Positions 13,652 to 22,078 are shown, counted from the first letter of the stretch. The stretch is DNA of 26,150 nucleotides from JAURVT01 sp049059935 (GCF_049059935.1 NZ_JBMGQR010000061.1:1-26150), one strand, 5' to 3'. The notes: generated from the sequence alone by a model not told the origin. Translations and numbers: made by a program.

Positions 13652-15498
13652 GCGGTGACCTCCAGCTGCTCGCGGGCCCTGCCCAGGAAGGCGACGGCGT
13701 CGACGCCCACCGCCGCGGAGTCGTCGGTGCCCTCGATCGGCTTGCCGGCCACCACGACCCAGGACGCCCCGGCCTCGCGCAGCGCGGCGACGAGCGCCTC
13801 GCCCCACTCGGCGTAGGTGCGGTCGTGCCCGGCAAGGCACGCGACGGGCGGGCGTCCCGCCTCGGTCCAGGCGGCGACCACGTCGTCGGGGCCCTCGGTG
13901 GGCCCGGCGGTGACGGTGTCGACGCCGCCCGCGGCGAACAGGTTGGCGGCGAACGTGGCGCGGGCGGTGTGCTGAGCGACGGTGCCCATCGTGGCCAGGA
14001 ACGCGGGCGTGGACGCGCGGGCGTCGCGCATCTGCTCGAAGGGCTCGGCCCACCGCTCGACGCCGATGCCTCCCGTGGCGTCGGGTGCGCGGTCGGGCAA
14101 CGTCTCGTGCAGGTTCGGGAACTCGCTGACGCCCGTCAGCGGCCGCGTGCGCGTGGCGACCTCGGCGCGACGGCGCTCGGCGGTCTGCTCGACCCGCCCG
14201 AGCAGCGAGCCGTCGGCGAGCGCGGCGAGCACGCCGCCGGCCTCGTCGATGCGGCCGAGCTCGTCCCAGCCGGCCCGGGCGAGACCGTCGGTGAGCTGCT
14301 CGACGGCGTAGGAGCCGCCGGCAGGGTCGGTGACGGCCGCGACGTGCGACTCCTCGACGAGCAGCGCCGAGGTGTTGCGGGCGATGCGACGCGAGAACGC
14401 GTCGGGGTGCCCGATCGCGGCGTCGAACGGCAGCACGGTGACGGCCGACGCCCCGCCGACGCCGGCGGAGAACGTCGCGACGGTGGTGCGCAGCATGTTG
14501 ACGTAGGGGTCGTGGCGGCTGGTCATCGCGCGTGAGGTCACCGCGTGCTGGCGCTGCCCGCGCGACGCCTCTCCCGCGCCGGCGAGCTCGGCCACGCGGT
14601 GCCAGAGCCGGCGGGCGGCGCGGAGCTTGGCGATCGTCGTGAGCTGCTCGTCGGTGGCGGCGAACCGGAACTCCAGCAGCGCCAGGGCGTCGTCGACGTC
14701 GAGGCCGTCGGCCACGAGCAGGCGCAGGTACGCGGCACCCACGGCCGTCGCCCAACCGAGCTCCTGGGCGCTCGAGGCCCCGCGGTCGTGCACGACGGTG
14801 GCGTCGACGACCAGCGCAAGCGTGCCGAGGTCGCGGGCCCTGGCGGCGGCGGACGTGACGACGTCGCGCACCGCGTCGGCGTCGGCGTCGCGGCCGTGAC
14901 GGACGGCCGAACCGATCGGGTCGGCGCCGAGGTTGGTGCCGGGGTGGGGCTCGACCGAGCGGTCGGCGAGCACCGCGGCGAGCGCGTCGGCCGCGGCGAG
15001 GGGGTCGTCGGGAGCGTCCAGGACGACGGGCGCGAGGTCGAGGAAGACCCCGTCGAGCAGGGCGTCGAGGCCGTCGAGCGGGACGGCGCCCTCGCCGGCG
15101 CGCAGCCACAGGGAGGTGACGCCGTGCTCGAGCTCGTCGAGCACCACCTGGTTGGTGAGCGCGGGGTCGGCGAGCAGGACGCGGACGTCCCACCCCTCCT
15201 CGGTGCGCGCGGCGGAGGTGCCCCGGGTGAACGGCGCCTGACCGGGCAGCCCGGTCTGCGGCAGGTCGGCCACCGAGGCGGCGGTGCCGAGCGGCGGGAC
15301 GTCGACGTCGTCGAGGGTGCGGCGGGTCAGCTTGCCCCAGACGTCGGCGTCGGGGTCGTCGTCCTGCAGACGCCTGGCCTTGCGGAGGACGGCGGCGGCC
15401 GCGGCCTCCCACTGCTCCTGCGTGGGTGCGTCGCCGGGCGCGAGCCTCAGCGCCTCGTCCTCGGCGAGCGGGGACTCCACGGGGTCGGGTTCCACCAT
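13648..15498 (-). CDS. mutA: Methylmalonyl-CoA mutase small (beta) subunit
   Basis: Non-catalytic partner of MutB. The 616-residue protein shows the degenerate mutase barrel (LWLRAGEGAVPLDGL, AELGWATAVGAAYLRLL-like helices, TSRAMTSRHDPYVNMLRTTVATFSAGVGGA, DPAGGSYAVEQLT). Its C-terminal domain replaces the DGHDRG cobalamin loop with LAGHDRTYAEWGEAL, so it should not bind B12 as MutB does. It is the first gene of the operon. The ATG at 15498 is preceded by TAACGT with a 6-nt gap, and CGTTA/TAACG inverted arms surround that promoter. The upstream FUSC gene ends only 47 bases away on the same strand, so read-through is possible. Confidence 0.96.
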   Translation of the reverse strand: MVEPDPVESPLAEDEALRLAPGDAPTQEQWEAAAAAVLRKARRLQDDDPDADVWGKLTRRTLDDVDVPPLGTAASVADLPQTGLPGQAPFTRGTSAARTEEGWDVRVLLADPALTNQVVLDELEHGVTSLWLRAGEGAVPLDGLDALLDGVFLDLAPVVLDAPDDPLAAADALAAVLADRSVEPHPGTNLGADPIGSAVRHGRDADADAVRDVVTSAAARARDLGTLALVVDATVVHDRGASSAQELGWATAVGAAYLRLLVADGLDVDDALALLEFRFAATDEQLTTIAKLRAARRLWHRVAELAGAGEASRGQRQHAVTSRAMTSRHDPYVNMLRTTVATFSAGVGGASAVTVLPFDAAIGHPDAFSRRIARNTSALLVEESHVAAVTDPAGGSYAVEQLTDGLARAGWDELGRIDEAGGVLAALADGSLLGRVEQTAERRRAEVATRTRPLTGVSEFPNLHETLPDRAPDATGGIGVERWAEPFEQMRDARASTPAFLATMGTVAQHTARATFAANLFAAGGVDTVTAGPTEGPDDVVAAWTEAGRPPVACLAGHDRTYAEWGEALVAALREAGASWVVVAGKPIEGTDDSAAVGVDAVAFLGRAREQLEVTA

Positions 15499-15504
15499 GG
15501 GCGC

Positions 15505-15523
15505 ACGTTACCGACGATTAACG
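15505..15523 (-). promoter_or_regulatory. Leaderless promoter of mutA with small inverted repeat
   Basis: On the minus strand TAACGT (15505-15510) lies 6 nt before the mutA ATG. CGTTA and TAACG arms flank it with an 8-base centre, which could be an operator, but 5-bp arms are weak evidence. Confidence 0.5.
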
Positions 15524-15545
15524 AGGGGACGCGACCCGGTGTGAG

Positions 15546-17207
15546 TTATCCGACGGGCCCCACGGCGACGTCGGCCGTGGCGACGTCGACGGCCCGCTCG
15601 ATCTCGTCGAGCCGCGCGCTGAGGTCGGCCGACGGGCGCCGGCTGCGCAGGGGCTCGCGGCGCGCGAGCTCGACCGAGCGGCGGGCGCGCGTCAGGGCGC
15701 GGTACGCGTCGCGGCGCAGGGCGTGGCGCTCCGCGGGCTCGGCGGTGGGGCCCCGCTGGGCGTACAGCTCGGCGGCGCGCTCGGCGAACCTCACCTGCGA
15801 CTCGGTGCGCGACGACGGCGACTGCGAGCGCAGCAGCAGGTCGGCCACCAGCACGAGCGCCACGCCGACGACGGTGTCGAGCACGCGCGCGACGAGCAGG
15901 CTGTCGCCCTCCCCCAGCACGTCGAGGAAGACGAACACGATGGGCGTCAGCACCAGCACCAGCACCGGCCAGACGTAGCCGCGTCGCTGCGCCGTGGGCA
16001 GCAGGGCCGCCGCGACCACGACGAGCACGAGCAGGCCGCGCACGTCGTCGACGAGCAGCACGGCGACGGCGGTGACCGCGACGCCGGCGACGGTGCCCGC
16101 GCCGCGCGACAGGGCGCGGACGAACACGGGCCCGAGGTCGGGGCGCATGACGAACGCGACGGTGAGCGGGATCCAGTAGCCGCCGCCGGTCGCGAGCGTG
16201 GCGAGCCAGCCGGCGACCGCCACCGTGACGGCGAGCAGCGCTGCGAACCGGACGCGCTCGCGCACCGGCAGCCCCTGGACGCGTCGCCGCGGGACGACCG
16301 AGGCGCCCGTGCGGTCGGGATCCTGGGTGAGGATCGCGACGACGCGCGCCGTCACCGGGTCGGCGGAGTCGACGCCGCGCAGCCGCTCGCGGTTCTCGGC
16401 CCGGGCGGCGGCGACGGGCGCGCGTCCACGTCCGGCCAGCAGGTGCGTGCGCACGGCGAGCAGCGAGTCGCGGACCTCGCGCGGCACGGTGGTGCGGCGG
16501 ACGCGGGCCACGGTGACGAGCTCGCCGAGCTGCACCACCTCGGCGAGGCCGTCGTGGAGGTCGTCGAGGTCGGGGCGGGCGGGCCCGATGACGTCCTGCG
16601 CCTGGTTGAGCGCCAGCACCAGCTGGCCCTTGACGCGGTCGCCGTCGGCGCCCTGGTCGTCGCCGGCGGCGAAGCCGATGGCGGCCCAGCCGTAGGCGTG
16701 CGCGAGCGACAGGCGCTCGTGCCGGCGCCGCCGGAGCAGCACGGGGACCGCGCTCGTGGCCGCGACGAGCAGGCTGCCCGTCAGCAGCGCGGCCGGCGGC
16801 TCCCACCACGGACCGGGCAGGTCGATGCCGCTGCCGATGACGGTGCCGAGCACGACGTGCATGCCGGCGGCGGTGCGCGCGGGCGTCGTCCCCTGCACCG
16901 CACCGCCCACCAGGGCGGCGACGGCGAGCGCGGCGACGACCGGCCAGCCGCGTCCGGCCTCGCGCAGGACGAGCAGGCCGAACGTCAGCCCCGCGGTGTG
17001 CGCGAGCGCCACGGCGAGGACGCGACGCAGGCGGCTGCGGTGGACGTCGAGGCCGTCCTGGGTGATCGCCCAGAAGCCGCCGAGCGCCGCCACCACGCCG
17101 AGCGAGCGCTGGTCGGCGAGAACGCCCGCGGCGAGGGGCAGACCGACGCCGAGGGCCGCGCGGACGGCCGCGCCCGCGGCGGCGCGGCGGTACGGCATCT
17201 CGGGCAC
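15546..17207 (-). CDS. FUSC-family membrane protein
   Basis: This 553-residue protein has two hydrophobic blocks, at about residues 15-160 and 320-450. Each has several helices, and they are separated by a hydrophilic, helix-rich cytosolic region that includes ERLRGVDSADPVTARVVA. The second block is the FUSC domain: RFAALLAVTVAVAGWLATLATGGGYWIPLTVAFVMRPDLGPVFVRALSRGAGTVAG. FUSC/AaeB-like proteins are linked to export of aromatic carboxylic acids, but most actinobacterial members are uncharacterised. The GTG at 17207 follows GACACT by 6 nt. It is divergent from serC across 71 bases. The function is inferred from family only. Confidence 0.8.
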   Translation of the reverse strand: MPEMPYRRAAAGAAVRAALGVGLPLAAGVLADQRSLGVVAALGGFWAITQDGLDVHRSRLRRVLAVALAHTAGLTFGLLVLREAGRGWPVVAALAVAALVGGAVQGTTPARTAAGMHVVLGTVIGSGIDLPGPWWEPPAALLTGSLLVAATSAVPVLLRRRRHERLSLAHAYGWAAIGFAAGDDQGADGDRVKGQLVLALNQAQDVIGPARPDLDDLHDGLAEVVQLGELVTVARVRRTTVPREVRDSLLAVRTHLLAGRGRAPVAAARAENRERLRGVDSADPVTARVVAILTQDPDRTGASVVPRRRVQGLPVRERVRFAALLAVTVAVAGWLATLATGGGYWIPLTVAFVMRPDLGPVFVRALSRGAGTVAGVAVTAVAVLLVDDVRGLLVLVVVAAALLPTAQRRGYVWPVLVLVLTPIVFVFLDVLGEGDSLLVARVLDTVVGVALVLVADLLLRSQSPSSRTESQVRFAERAAELYAQRGPTAEPAERHALRRDAYRALTRARRSVELARREPLRSRRPSADLSARLDEIERAVDVATADVAVGPVG

Positions 17208-17213
17208 CGTCCC

Positions 17214-17219
17214 AGTGTC
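17214..17219 (-). promoter_or_regulatory. -10 hexamer of leaderless FUSC-gene promoter
   Basis: On the minus strand GACACT lies 6 nt before the GTG at 17207; no ribosome-binding site is seen. Confidence 0.45.
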
Positions 17220-17266
17220 GCGCGGGTGGGCGGGATCCCCGAGGTCCGCGGGCGCCGGGGCGACGC

Positions 17267-17272
17267 GATGAT
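17267..17272 (+). promoter_or_regulatory. -10 hexamer of leaderless serC promoter
   Basis: GATGAT lies 6 nt before the serC GTG at 17279. This promoter and the divergent FUSC promoter share a gap of 71 bases. Confidence 0.45.
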
Positions 17273-17278
17273 GGTCAC

Positions 17279-18391
17279 GTGAAGATCCCCGACGCGCTCC
17301 TCCCCGCCGACGGCCGCTTCGGCTCCGGCCCGAGCAAGGTCCGTCCCGAGGCGCTCGCCGCGCTGGCCGCCACCGGCACCGCGCTGATGGGCACCTCGCA
17401 CCGTCAGGCCCCGGTCAGGAACCTCGTCGGCAGCGTCCGCGAGCGCCTCGGCGCGCTGCTGTCGCTGCCCGAGGGGTACGAGGTCGTGCTCGGCGACGGA
17501 GGCTCCACGGCGTTCTGGGACGCGGCCACGTTCGGCCTCGTCCGGCGGCGCAGCCAGCACCTGTCGCACGGCGAGTTCTCGGCCAAGTTCGCCAAGGCCG
17601 TGTCGGCGGCGCCGTTCCTGGACGAGCCGGTGGTGGTCACCAGCGAGCCGTGGACGCGTCCGCCGGCCGTCGCCGAGGCCGGCGTCGACCTGTACGCCTG
17701 GCCGCACAACGAGACGTCGACCGGGGTGATGGCGCCCGTCACGCGGGTGGCCGGCGCCGACGACGACGCGCTGATGGTCGTCGACGCGACCTCCGGCGCG
17801 GGCGGCCTGCCGGTCGACCTCGCCGAGTGCGACGTCTACTACCTGTCTCCGCAGAAGACGTTCGCGTCCGACGCCGGGCTCTGGTTCGCCGTGATGTCGC
17901 CGCGCGCGCTCGACCGCGTCGCGGAGCTGAAGGCGTCCGGGCGCTGGACGCCGGCCTTCCTCGACCTGCAGACGGCCGTCGACAACTCCCGCAAGGACCA
18001 GACCTACAACACGCCCCCGCTCGCGTCGCTGTTCCTGATGGACCACCAGCTCGGCTGGATGCTCGACCAGGGCGGCCTGGAGTGGGCCGTCGCGCGCACC
18101 ACCGACTCGTCGTCGCGCCTGTACGACTGGGCCGAGGCGAGCCCGTTCGCCACCCCGTTCGTCCCCGACCCCGCCGAGCGGTCGCTCGTGGTGGGCACCG
18201 TCGACCTCGAGGGCGTCGAGGCGTCCGCCGTGGTGTCGGCGCTGCGCGAGAACGGCGTCGTCGACGTCGCCGGCTACCGCGGCCTCGGCCGCAACCAGCT
18301 CCGCATCGGCATGTTCCCCGCCGTCGACCCCTCCGACGTCTCCGCCCTCACCACCTGCGTCGACCACGTCGTCGCCGCCCTCACCGCCTGA
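17279..18391 (+). CDS. serC: Phosphoserine aminotransferase
   Basis: PLP enzyme that transaminates 3-phosphohydroxypyruvate with glutamate in serine biosynthesis; it often also acts in B6 synthesis in other bacteria. The 370-residue protein has the actinobacterial SerC N-terminus (DGRFGSGPSKVRPEAL), the MGTSHRQ phosphate-binding motif, LGDGGSTAFWDAA and ATSGAGGLPVD. The Schiff-base lysine is K193 in LSPQKTFASDAGLW. YNTPPLASLFLM and YRGLGRNQLRIGMFP near the end are conserved family regions. The GTG start is supported by GATGAT 6 nt upstream. It stands alone, with no serA or serB nearby. Ten bases after the stop begins the nested palindrome region. Confidence 0.95.
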   Translation: MKIPDALLPADGRFGSGPSKVRPEALAALAATGTALMGTSHRQAPVRNLVGSVRERLGALLSLPEGYEVVLGDGGSTAFWDAATFGLVRRRSQHLSHGEFSAKFAKAVSAAPFLDEPVVVTSEPWTRPPAVAEAGVDLYAWPHNETSTGVMAPVTRVAGADDDALMVVDATSGAGGLPVDLAECDVYYLSPQKTFASDAGLWFAVMSPRALDRVAELKASGRWTPAFLDLQTAVDNSRKDQTYNTPPLASLFLMDHQLGWMLDQGGLEWAVARTTDSSSRLYDWAEASPFATPFVPDPAERSLVVGTVDLEGVEASAVVSALRENGVVDVAGYRGLGRNQLRIGMFPAVDPSDVSALTTCVDHVVAALTA

Positions 18392-18400
18392 CCGGGCGGC

Positions 18401-18426
18401 GGATTCCCAGGTATACCTGGGAATCC
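18401..18426. repeat. Perfect 26-bp palindrome, left outer unit
   Basis: Each half reads GGATTCCCAGGTA followed by its exact complement, with no spacer. It begins 10 bases after the serC stop. A 24-bp copy lies at 18603-18626. Confidence 0.85.
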
Positions 18427-18437
18427 TCGTCTGACAC

Positions 18438-18469
18438 GGAGAACTTCCCGGGTATCGGGACAGTTCTCC
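18438..18469. repeat. Imperfect palindrome, inner unit related to the outer one
   Basis: GGAGAACTTCCC (18438-18449) can pair with GGGACAGTTCTCC (18457-18469) with one bulged base and a 7-nt loop. It contains TTCCCGGGTAT, close to TTCCCAGGTAT in the outer unit. Confidence 0.65.
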
Positions 18470-18602
18470 AGGTGGAGTGGGGCGCGTGGGGCAGTCGCGA
18501 CGAACGGGGCCGGCTGACGCGTCGTCGTCTCACCTGCACCACGGGCACCACTCGGCACGGCAATCTGTCCGAGCACCCGGAAAGTTCCCCATGTCTCGCG
18601 CA

Positions 18603-18626
18603 GATTCCCAGGTATACCTGGGAATC
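18603..18626. repeat. Perfect 24-bp palindrome, right outer unit
   Basis: Halves GATTCCCAGGTA and its complement, identical to the core of the unit at 18401-18426. It lies 11 bases from the stop codon of the minus-strand gene ending at 18638. Confidence 0.85.
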
Positions 18627-18637
18627 CGTCACCCGGG

Positions 18638-19588
18638 TCAGGCCGCGGCGTTGACGACGCCGCCGGCGGGGACGAGGCCGGCGGGGACGCCGGTGGCCGC
18701 GGCGGGGAGGGTGATGCGCTCCAGCGGCGAGGGGACGCCCTCGGTGCCGATCAGCGCGGACCCGCCCCCGGGCTCGACGGCCAGCGTCTCGCCCTGCGGC
18801 TGCGACGGGAGGGTCGCGGCCCAGGTGCGCTCGAGGGTCCTCGCGTCGTAGGCGAACACCCCGATGTAGGTGCGGAGCAGGAAGGTCGAGCCGTTGGGCA
18901 GGAACGACCCGTCGGTGACGAGCAGCGGCGCGCGGAAGTCGTCGACGACGGTCATCGGGTTGACGCGGTCGGTGCCGAGGCGCGCGGGCAGGCGGTACAG
19001 CGAGCCGCCGAGGAAGCCCTTGGTGACCACCGACAGCCGCCCGGTCACCGGGTCGGCCAGCAGCGCCTCGGCGTCCTCGGCCACGCCGTCGGGGTACGCC
19101 ACGGGGAAGCGCCGGGGCGTGGCGGTGCGGTCGCCGCGCCGCGGCTGGGTCGTCGAGTAGACGGCGAGGTCGTCGCGGACGCCGTCGTTGTCGCCGACGT
19201 CGCCGATCCACAGCGTGCCGTCGCCGTCGACGGCCAGCGCCTCGACGTCCTCGAAGCCCTCGCCGCGCAGGCGGGTGGTGCCGACGACGTCGCCCGTCGC
19301 GATCTCGACGACGAACACGACCGGGTCGTTGCCGGAGTCGTTCATCGTGTAGGCCAGCCGCGGGTCACGGGTGCTGACCACCAGGCCGCTGGACTCGCCC
19401 ACGCGGCGGTCGCGGACCACCGAGACGCGCTCGTGCTCGGCGACGGCACCGGTGGAGTCGTCACCACCGGAGACGTAACCACCGTCGTCGTCGGCGCGGG
19501 CGCGACCGGTGAGCGAGGCCACCACCACCACGACCAGCAGCGCGACGAGCAGGCCGGGGATGATCAGGCGCCGGTAGCGCGGGTTCAC
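18638..19588 (-). CDS. Membrane-anchored or secreted beta-propeller-like protein of unknown function
   Basis: This 316-residue protein has a basic N-terminus and one strong hydrophobic segment (about residues 8-27, IIPGLLVALLVVVVVASL) that acts as signal peptide or anchor, then an acidic Gly/Ser linker. The rest has repeated blade-like strands with Asp/Gly turns: SSGLVVSTRDPRLAYTMND, EDVEALAVDGDGTLWIGDVGDND and SFLPNGSTFLLRTYIGVFAYD. This is like phytase-like or SdiA-regulated propellers. No catalytic motif was recognised. Its GTG overlaps the stop of the DinB-like gene as GTGA (19588-19585), so it is the last gene of the marR operon. Confidence 0.75.
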   Translation of the reverse strand: MNPRYRRLIIPGLLVALLVVVVVASLTGRARADDDGGYVSGGDDSTGAVAEHERVSVVRDRRVGESSGLVVSTRDPRLAYTMNDSGNDPVVFVVEIATGDVVGTTRLRGEGFEDVEALAVDGDGTLWIGDVGDNDGVRDDLAVYSTTQPRRGDRTATPRRFPVAYPDGVAEDAEALLADPVTGRLSVVTKGFLGGSLYRLPARLGTDRVNPMTVVDDFRAPLLVTDGSFLPNGSTFLLRTYIGVFAYDARTLERTWAATLPSQPQGETLAVEPGGGSALIGTEGVPSPLERITLPAAATGVPAGLVPAGGVVNAAA

Positions 19589-20355
19589 GACAGCTCGGCG
19601 AAGCGGGCGCGCAGCTCGGCGACGGCCTGCTCGTCGCCGCTCACCGACAGCCCGTCGGCGGGCACGCGTCCCCACACCCACGCGAGCAGGTCGCCGGCCG
19701 ACCCGGCCACCTCGGCGTCGACGTCGCCCTCGGTGCCGGGCTCGGTGAGGACCGCCGCGGTGTCGACGCGCACCGTCCACGAGCGACCCTCGGCGGTGAG
19801 CCGGACGGAGGCGTCGACGGGGTGCTGCGGCACGATCCCGGACTCGGCCCACGAGCCGCCGACGAACAGCGCCAGGAACTCGTCAACGCCGTCGAGCGCG
19901 ACGTCGACGTCGACGTCCGTGGCGCAGTCGCGGCCGGTGGCGGCGCAGCGGGCGAGCTCGGCGTCGATGCGGTGCACGACGGTCTCGTGCGCCATCCGGC
20001 GGAACCAGAAGCCGTGGGTCTGGTCGTCGGGCGCCCACGTCCAGCCGGTGGCCGACGGGTCGGACGCCGCGAGCTGCGTGACGAGCTCGGCCGCGGCCAG
20101 GCGCAGGTCGGTGACCGGGTCGGGGTCGGCCGACGGGATGCCGTCGTCGCCGAGGTCGGGCTCCACGCCGTGGCGGACGGCGAGCACCTTGTGCCGGTAG
20201 ACGCCGGCGACGTGGCGCACCAACGTGTCGACGGTCCACCCCGGGCAGCTGGGGACGGGCGCGTCGAGCAGCCCGTCGGCGGTGTCGGCGAGCCGCGCGG
20301 ACTCGGCGGTGACGACGGCGAGGTAGCGGTCCCAGGCAAGGCGGTCGGTGTCCAT
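19585..20355 (-). CDS. Maleylpyruvate isomerase-like, DinB-fold (possibly mycothiol-dependent) protein
   Basis: This 256-residue protein has the MDMPI N-terminal domain and C-terminal domain. Metal ligands are well preserved: H48 in LVRHVAGV and E124 and H128 in MAHETVVHRIDAE. This contrasts with the paralogue at 7012-7680, which has Asp at the Glu position. VPSCPGWTVDTLVRHVAG is the usual entry motif. The C-terminal part (RLTAEGRSWTVRVDTAAV, then GSAGDLLAWVWGRVP) is an SCP2-like beta domain. Its ATG shares one base with the upstream MFS stop (TGATG). Mycothiol use is known for characterised members but is inference here. Confidence 0.82.
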   Translation of the reverse strand: MDTDRLAWDRYLAVVTAESARLADTADGLLDAPVPSCPGWTVDTLVRHVAGVYRHKVLAVRHGVEPDLGDDGIPSADPDPVTDLRLAAAELVTQLAASDPSATGWTWAPDDQTHGFWFRRMAHETVVHRIDAELARCAATGRDCATDVDVDVALDGVDEFLALFVGGSWAESGIVPQHPVDASVRLTAEGRSWTVRVDTAAVLTEPGTEGDVDAEVAGSAGDLLAWVWGRVPADGLSVSGDEQAVAELRARFAELS

Positions 20356-21668
20356 CACCTCAAGGATGCCAGTTCCTCCTGGCGCTCGCGCTCGGCGACC
20401 ACCTCGCGCGTCGCGACGTCCCAGCCCGGACGCGAACCGAGGTGCGGGCGCACCACCAGGCCCTGGCGGTGCACGAAGATCGCGGTGGCGACCAGGATGC
20501 CGACCAGCGTGATGCCGCCGCCGCCGACCAGCGTCCAGCGGGCGCCGAACGTCTCGCCGAGCCAGCCGATGAACGGCGCGCCCAGCGGGGTGCCGCCGAG
20601 GAAGATCATCAGGTACAGCGACGCGACGCGTCCGCGCATCTGCGGGGTCGTGGAGAGCTGGATGGTGGCGTTGGCCGAGGTGACCATCGTCAGCGCCGTG
20701 AGACCGAGCAGCGGCAGGATGATCGCGAACGTCGTGTACGTGGGCATCAGACCGGCCAGGACCTCGACGACGGCGAACACCACGCCGGCACCGACCACGA
20801 GCCGCAGCCGTGGACGGACGCGTCGCGCGGCGAGCAGCGCGCCGGCGAGCGAGCCGATCGCCATGATCGAGCCGAGCAGCCCGTAGGCGCCGGCGCCCTT
20901 GTCGAACACCTCGGTGGCCATCAGGGCGCTGGTCATCTGGAAGTTCATGCCGAACGTGCCGACGAAGAACACCGTGGCGAGCAGCAGCATCAGGTCGGGG
21001 CGCGAGCGGACGTACCGGACGCCCTCGCGGATCGCGCCGCGGCCGCGGGCCACCGGGTCGGACGGGTGCAGCCGGCGGGGGTCGAGCGCCACCAGCGAGC
21101 CCAGCACGGCGAGGTAGCTGAACGCGTTGATCAGGATCACCCAGCCGGTGGCCCCCGGGCCCGACCCGAGCGCCGCGATGAGCAGGCCGGCCACCGCGGG
21201 GCCGAGCATTCGGCCCGAGTTGAACGACGCCGAGTTCAGGCCGACGGCGTTGGCGAGGTCGTCCTTGCCCACCATCTCGACGACGAACGACTGCCGCGCG
21301 GGGGCGTCGAACGCCGTGGCGGTGCCGAACGTGAACGCGAGCACGTAGACGTGCCACACCTCGACCGTCCCGGTGATCGCCAGGACGCCCAGCAGGGCGG
21401 CGGGCAGGCCCATCGCGAACTGGGTGAGCATCAGGATCCGGCGCTTGGGGAAGCGGTCGGCGACCACGCCCGCGACGGGCGAGAACAGCAGGGCCGGCAG
21501 CAGCTGCAGGCCGGTGGTGATGCCGAGCGCGGTGCCGCTGCCCGTCAGGGCGAGGACGAGCCAGTCCTGGGCGACGCGCTGCATCCAGGTGCCGGTGTTG
21601 GACACCAGCGACCCGGCGGCGTAGACGCGGTAGTTGCGGATCGACAGGGCCCGGAACATCGGGCTCAC
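20355..21668 (-). CDS. MFS transporter (EntS/MFS_3-like drug or metabolite exporter)
   Basis: This 437-residue protein has about 12 membrane helices. It starts MSPMFRALSIRNYRVYAAGSLVSNTGTWMQRVAQDWLVL, the classical MFS_3 entry. PVAGVVADRFPKRR is motif A after helix 2, followed by ATAFDAPARQSFVVEMVGKDDLANAVGLNSA, typical of the family. The C-half repeats the loop as TTPQMRGRVASLY. The GTG start overlaps the marR stop as GTGA (21668-21665), so expression follows MarR. This suggests efflux induced by a ligand of MarR; the substrate is unknown. The protein belongs to the same broad family as the one at 2869-4137 but is not a close duplicate. Confidence 0.9.
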   Translation of the reverse strand: MSPMFRALSIRNYRVYAAGSLVSNTGTWMQRVAQDWLVLALTGSGTALGITTGLQLLPALLFSPVAGVVADRFPKRRILMLTQFAMGLPAALLGVLAITGTVEVWHVYVLAFTFGTATAFDAPARQSFVVEMVGKDDLANAVGLNSASFNSGRMLGPAVAGLLIAALGSGPGATGWVILINAFSYLAVLGSLVALDPRRLHPSDPVARGRGAIREGVRYVRSRPDLMLLLATVFFVGTFGMNFQMTSALMATEVFDKGAGAYGLLGSIMAIGSLAGALLAARRVRPRLRLVVGAGVVFAVVEVLAGLMPTYTTFAIILPLLGLTALTMVTSANATIQLSTTPQMRGRVASLYLMIFLGGTPLGAPFIGWLGETFGARWTLVGGGGITLVGILVATAIFVHRQGLVVRPHLGSRPGWDVATREVVAERERQEELASLR

Positions 21669-22075
21669 ACGACCGCCAGCCTCTCCATGACCGCGGCCGA
21701 GCGGCGGAGCAGGTCGCGCTCGGCGGGGTCGAGCGACGTCAGCTGCTGCGCGAGCCAGCCGTCGCGGCGCGAGCGCTCCTCGGCGAGGACGTCGAGACCC
21801 TTGTCGGCGATCGAGACGACCACCTGACGTCCGTCGGTCGGGTGCGGCTCGCGCAGCACCAGCCCCTCGTCGACGAGGTGGTTCAGGGTGCGGGTCATGG
21901 ACGGCGGCTGGACGCGCTCGAGCGCCGCCATCGCACCGGGCGTCTGCGGGCCCTGCGTGCGCAGCGTGCCGAGCACGGCGATCTGCGTCGGGGTCAGGTC
22001 GGAGCGCCGCTCCTGGCGAAGACGACGGTTGAGCCGCGCCACCGACTGGGCGAGCTTCTGGGCGTCGGAGGGCAT
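21665..22075 (-). CDS. MarR-family transcriptional regulator
   Basis: This 136-residue winged-helix repressor is probably self-regulating and controls the exporter downstream. DLTPTQIAVLGTLRTQGPQTPGAMAALERVQPPSMTRTLNHLVDEGLVLREPHPTDGRQVVVSIADKG contains the recognition helix and the wing with the DxRQ motif usual in MarR. Dimerisation helices flank it. The ATG at 22075 lies 6 nt after a TAGGCT -10 that is itself inside a perfect 28-bp palindrome, the expected arrangement for autorepression. No cysteine is present, so redox sensing by a thiol is unlikely; the ligand is unknown. Confidence 0.93.
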   Translation of the reverse strand: MPSDAQKLAQSVARLNRRLRQERRSDLTPTQIAVLGTLRTQGPQTPGAMAALERVQPPSMTRTLNHLVDEGLVLREPHPTDGRQVVVSIADKGLDVLAEERSRRDGWLAQQLTSLDPAERDLLRRSAAVMERLAVV

Positions 22076-22078
22076 GTC

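Larger units (their letters stand above)
18402..18626. repeat. Roughly 225-bp inverted arrangement between convergent genes
   Basis: The two ends carry the same perfect 24-bp palindrome. The sequence inside them also matches in inverted orientation: by hand alignment about two thirds of the next 78 positions agree between the left arm and the reverse complement of the right arm, with shared blocks such as GAACTT, CCGGGT, GGACAG, GAGTGG and CGTGG. It has no coding capacity of note and no obvious target-site duplication. It may be a non-autonomous element, a bidirectional terminator or a protein-binding array. Confidence 0.6.

Noticed and set aside
15499..15545. Cobalamin riboswitch ahead of the mutase operon
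   Set aside because: Only 47 bases separate mutA from the previous gene, too short for the riboswitch, and the start looks leaderless.
15723..17282. A 519-codon open frame on the plus strand opposite the FUSC gene, rich in Arg, His and Glu
   Set aside because: It is antisense to a clear membrane-protein gene; its composition is the usual product of reading a GC-rich gene on the wrong strand and it shows no domain.
18402..18626. Insertion sequence with terminal inverted repeats
   Set aside because: The unit is too short for a transposase, has no coding frame of note and no clear target-site duplication; a non-autonomous element remains possible.
20442..21827. A 461-codon plus-strand frame opposite the MFS exporter
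   Set aside because: A shadow frame of the exporter gene with the same low-complexity composition.
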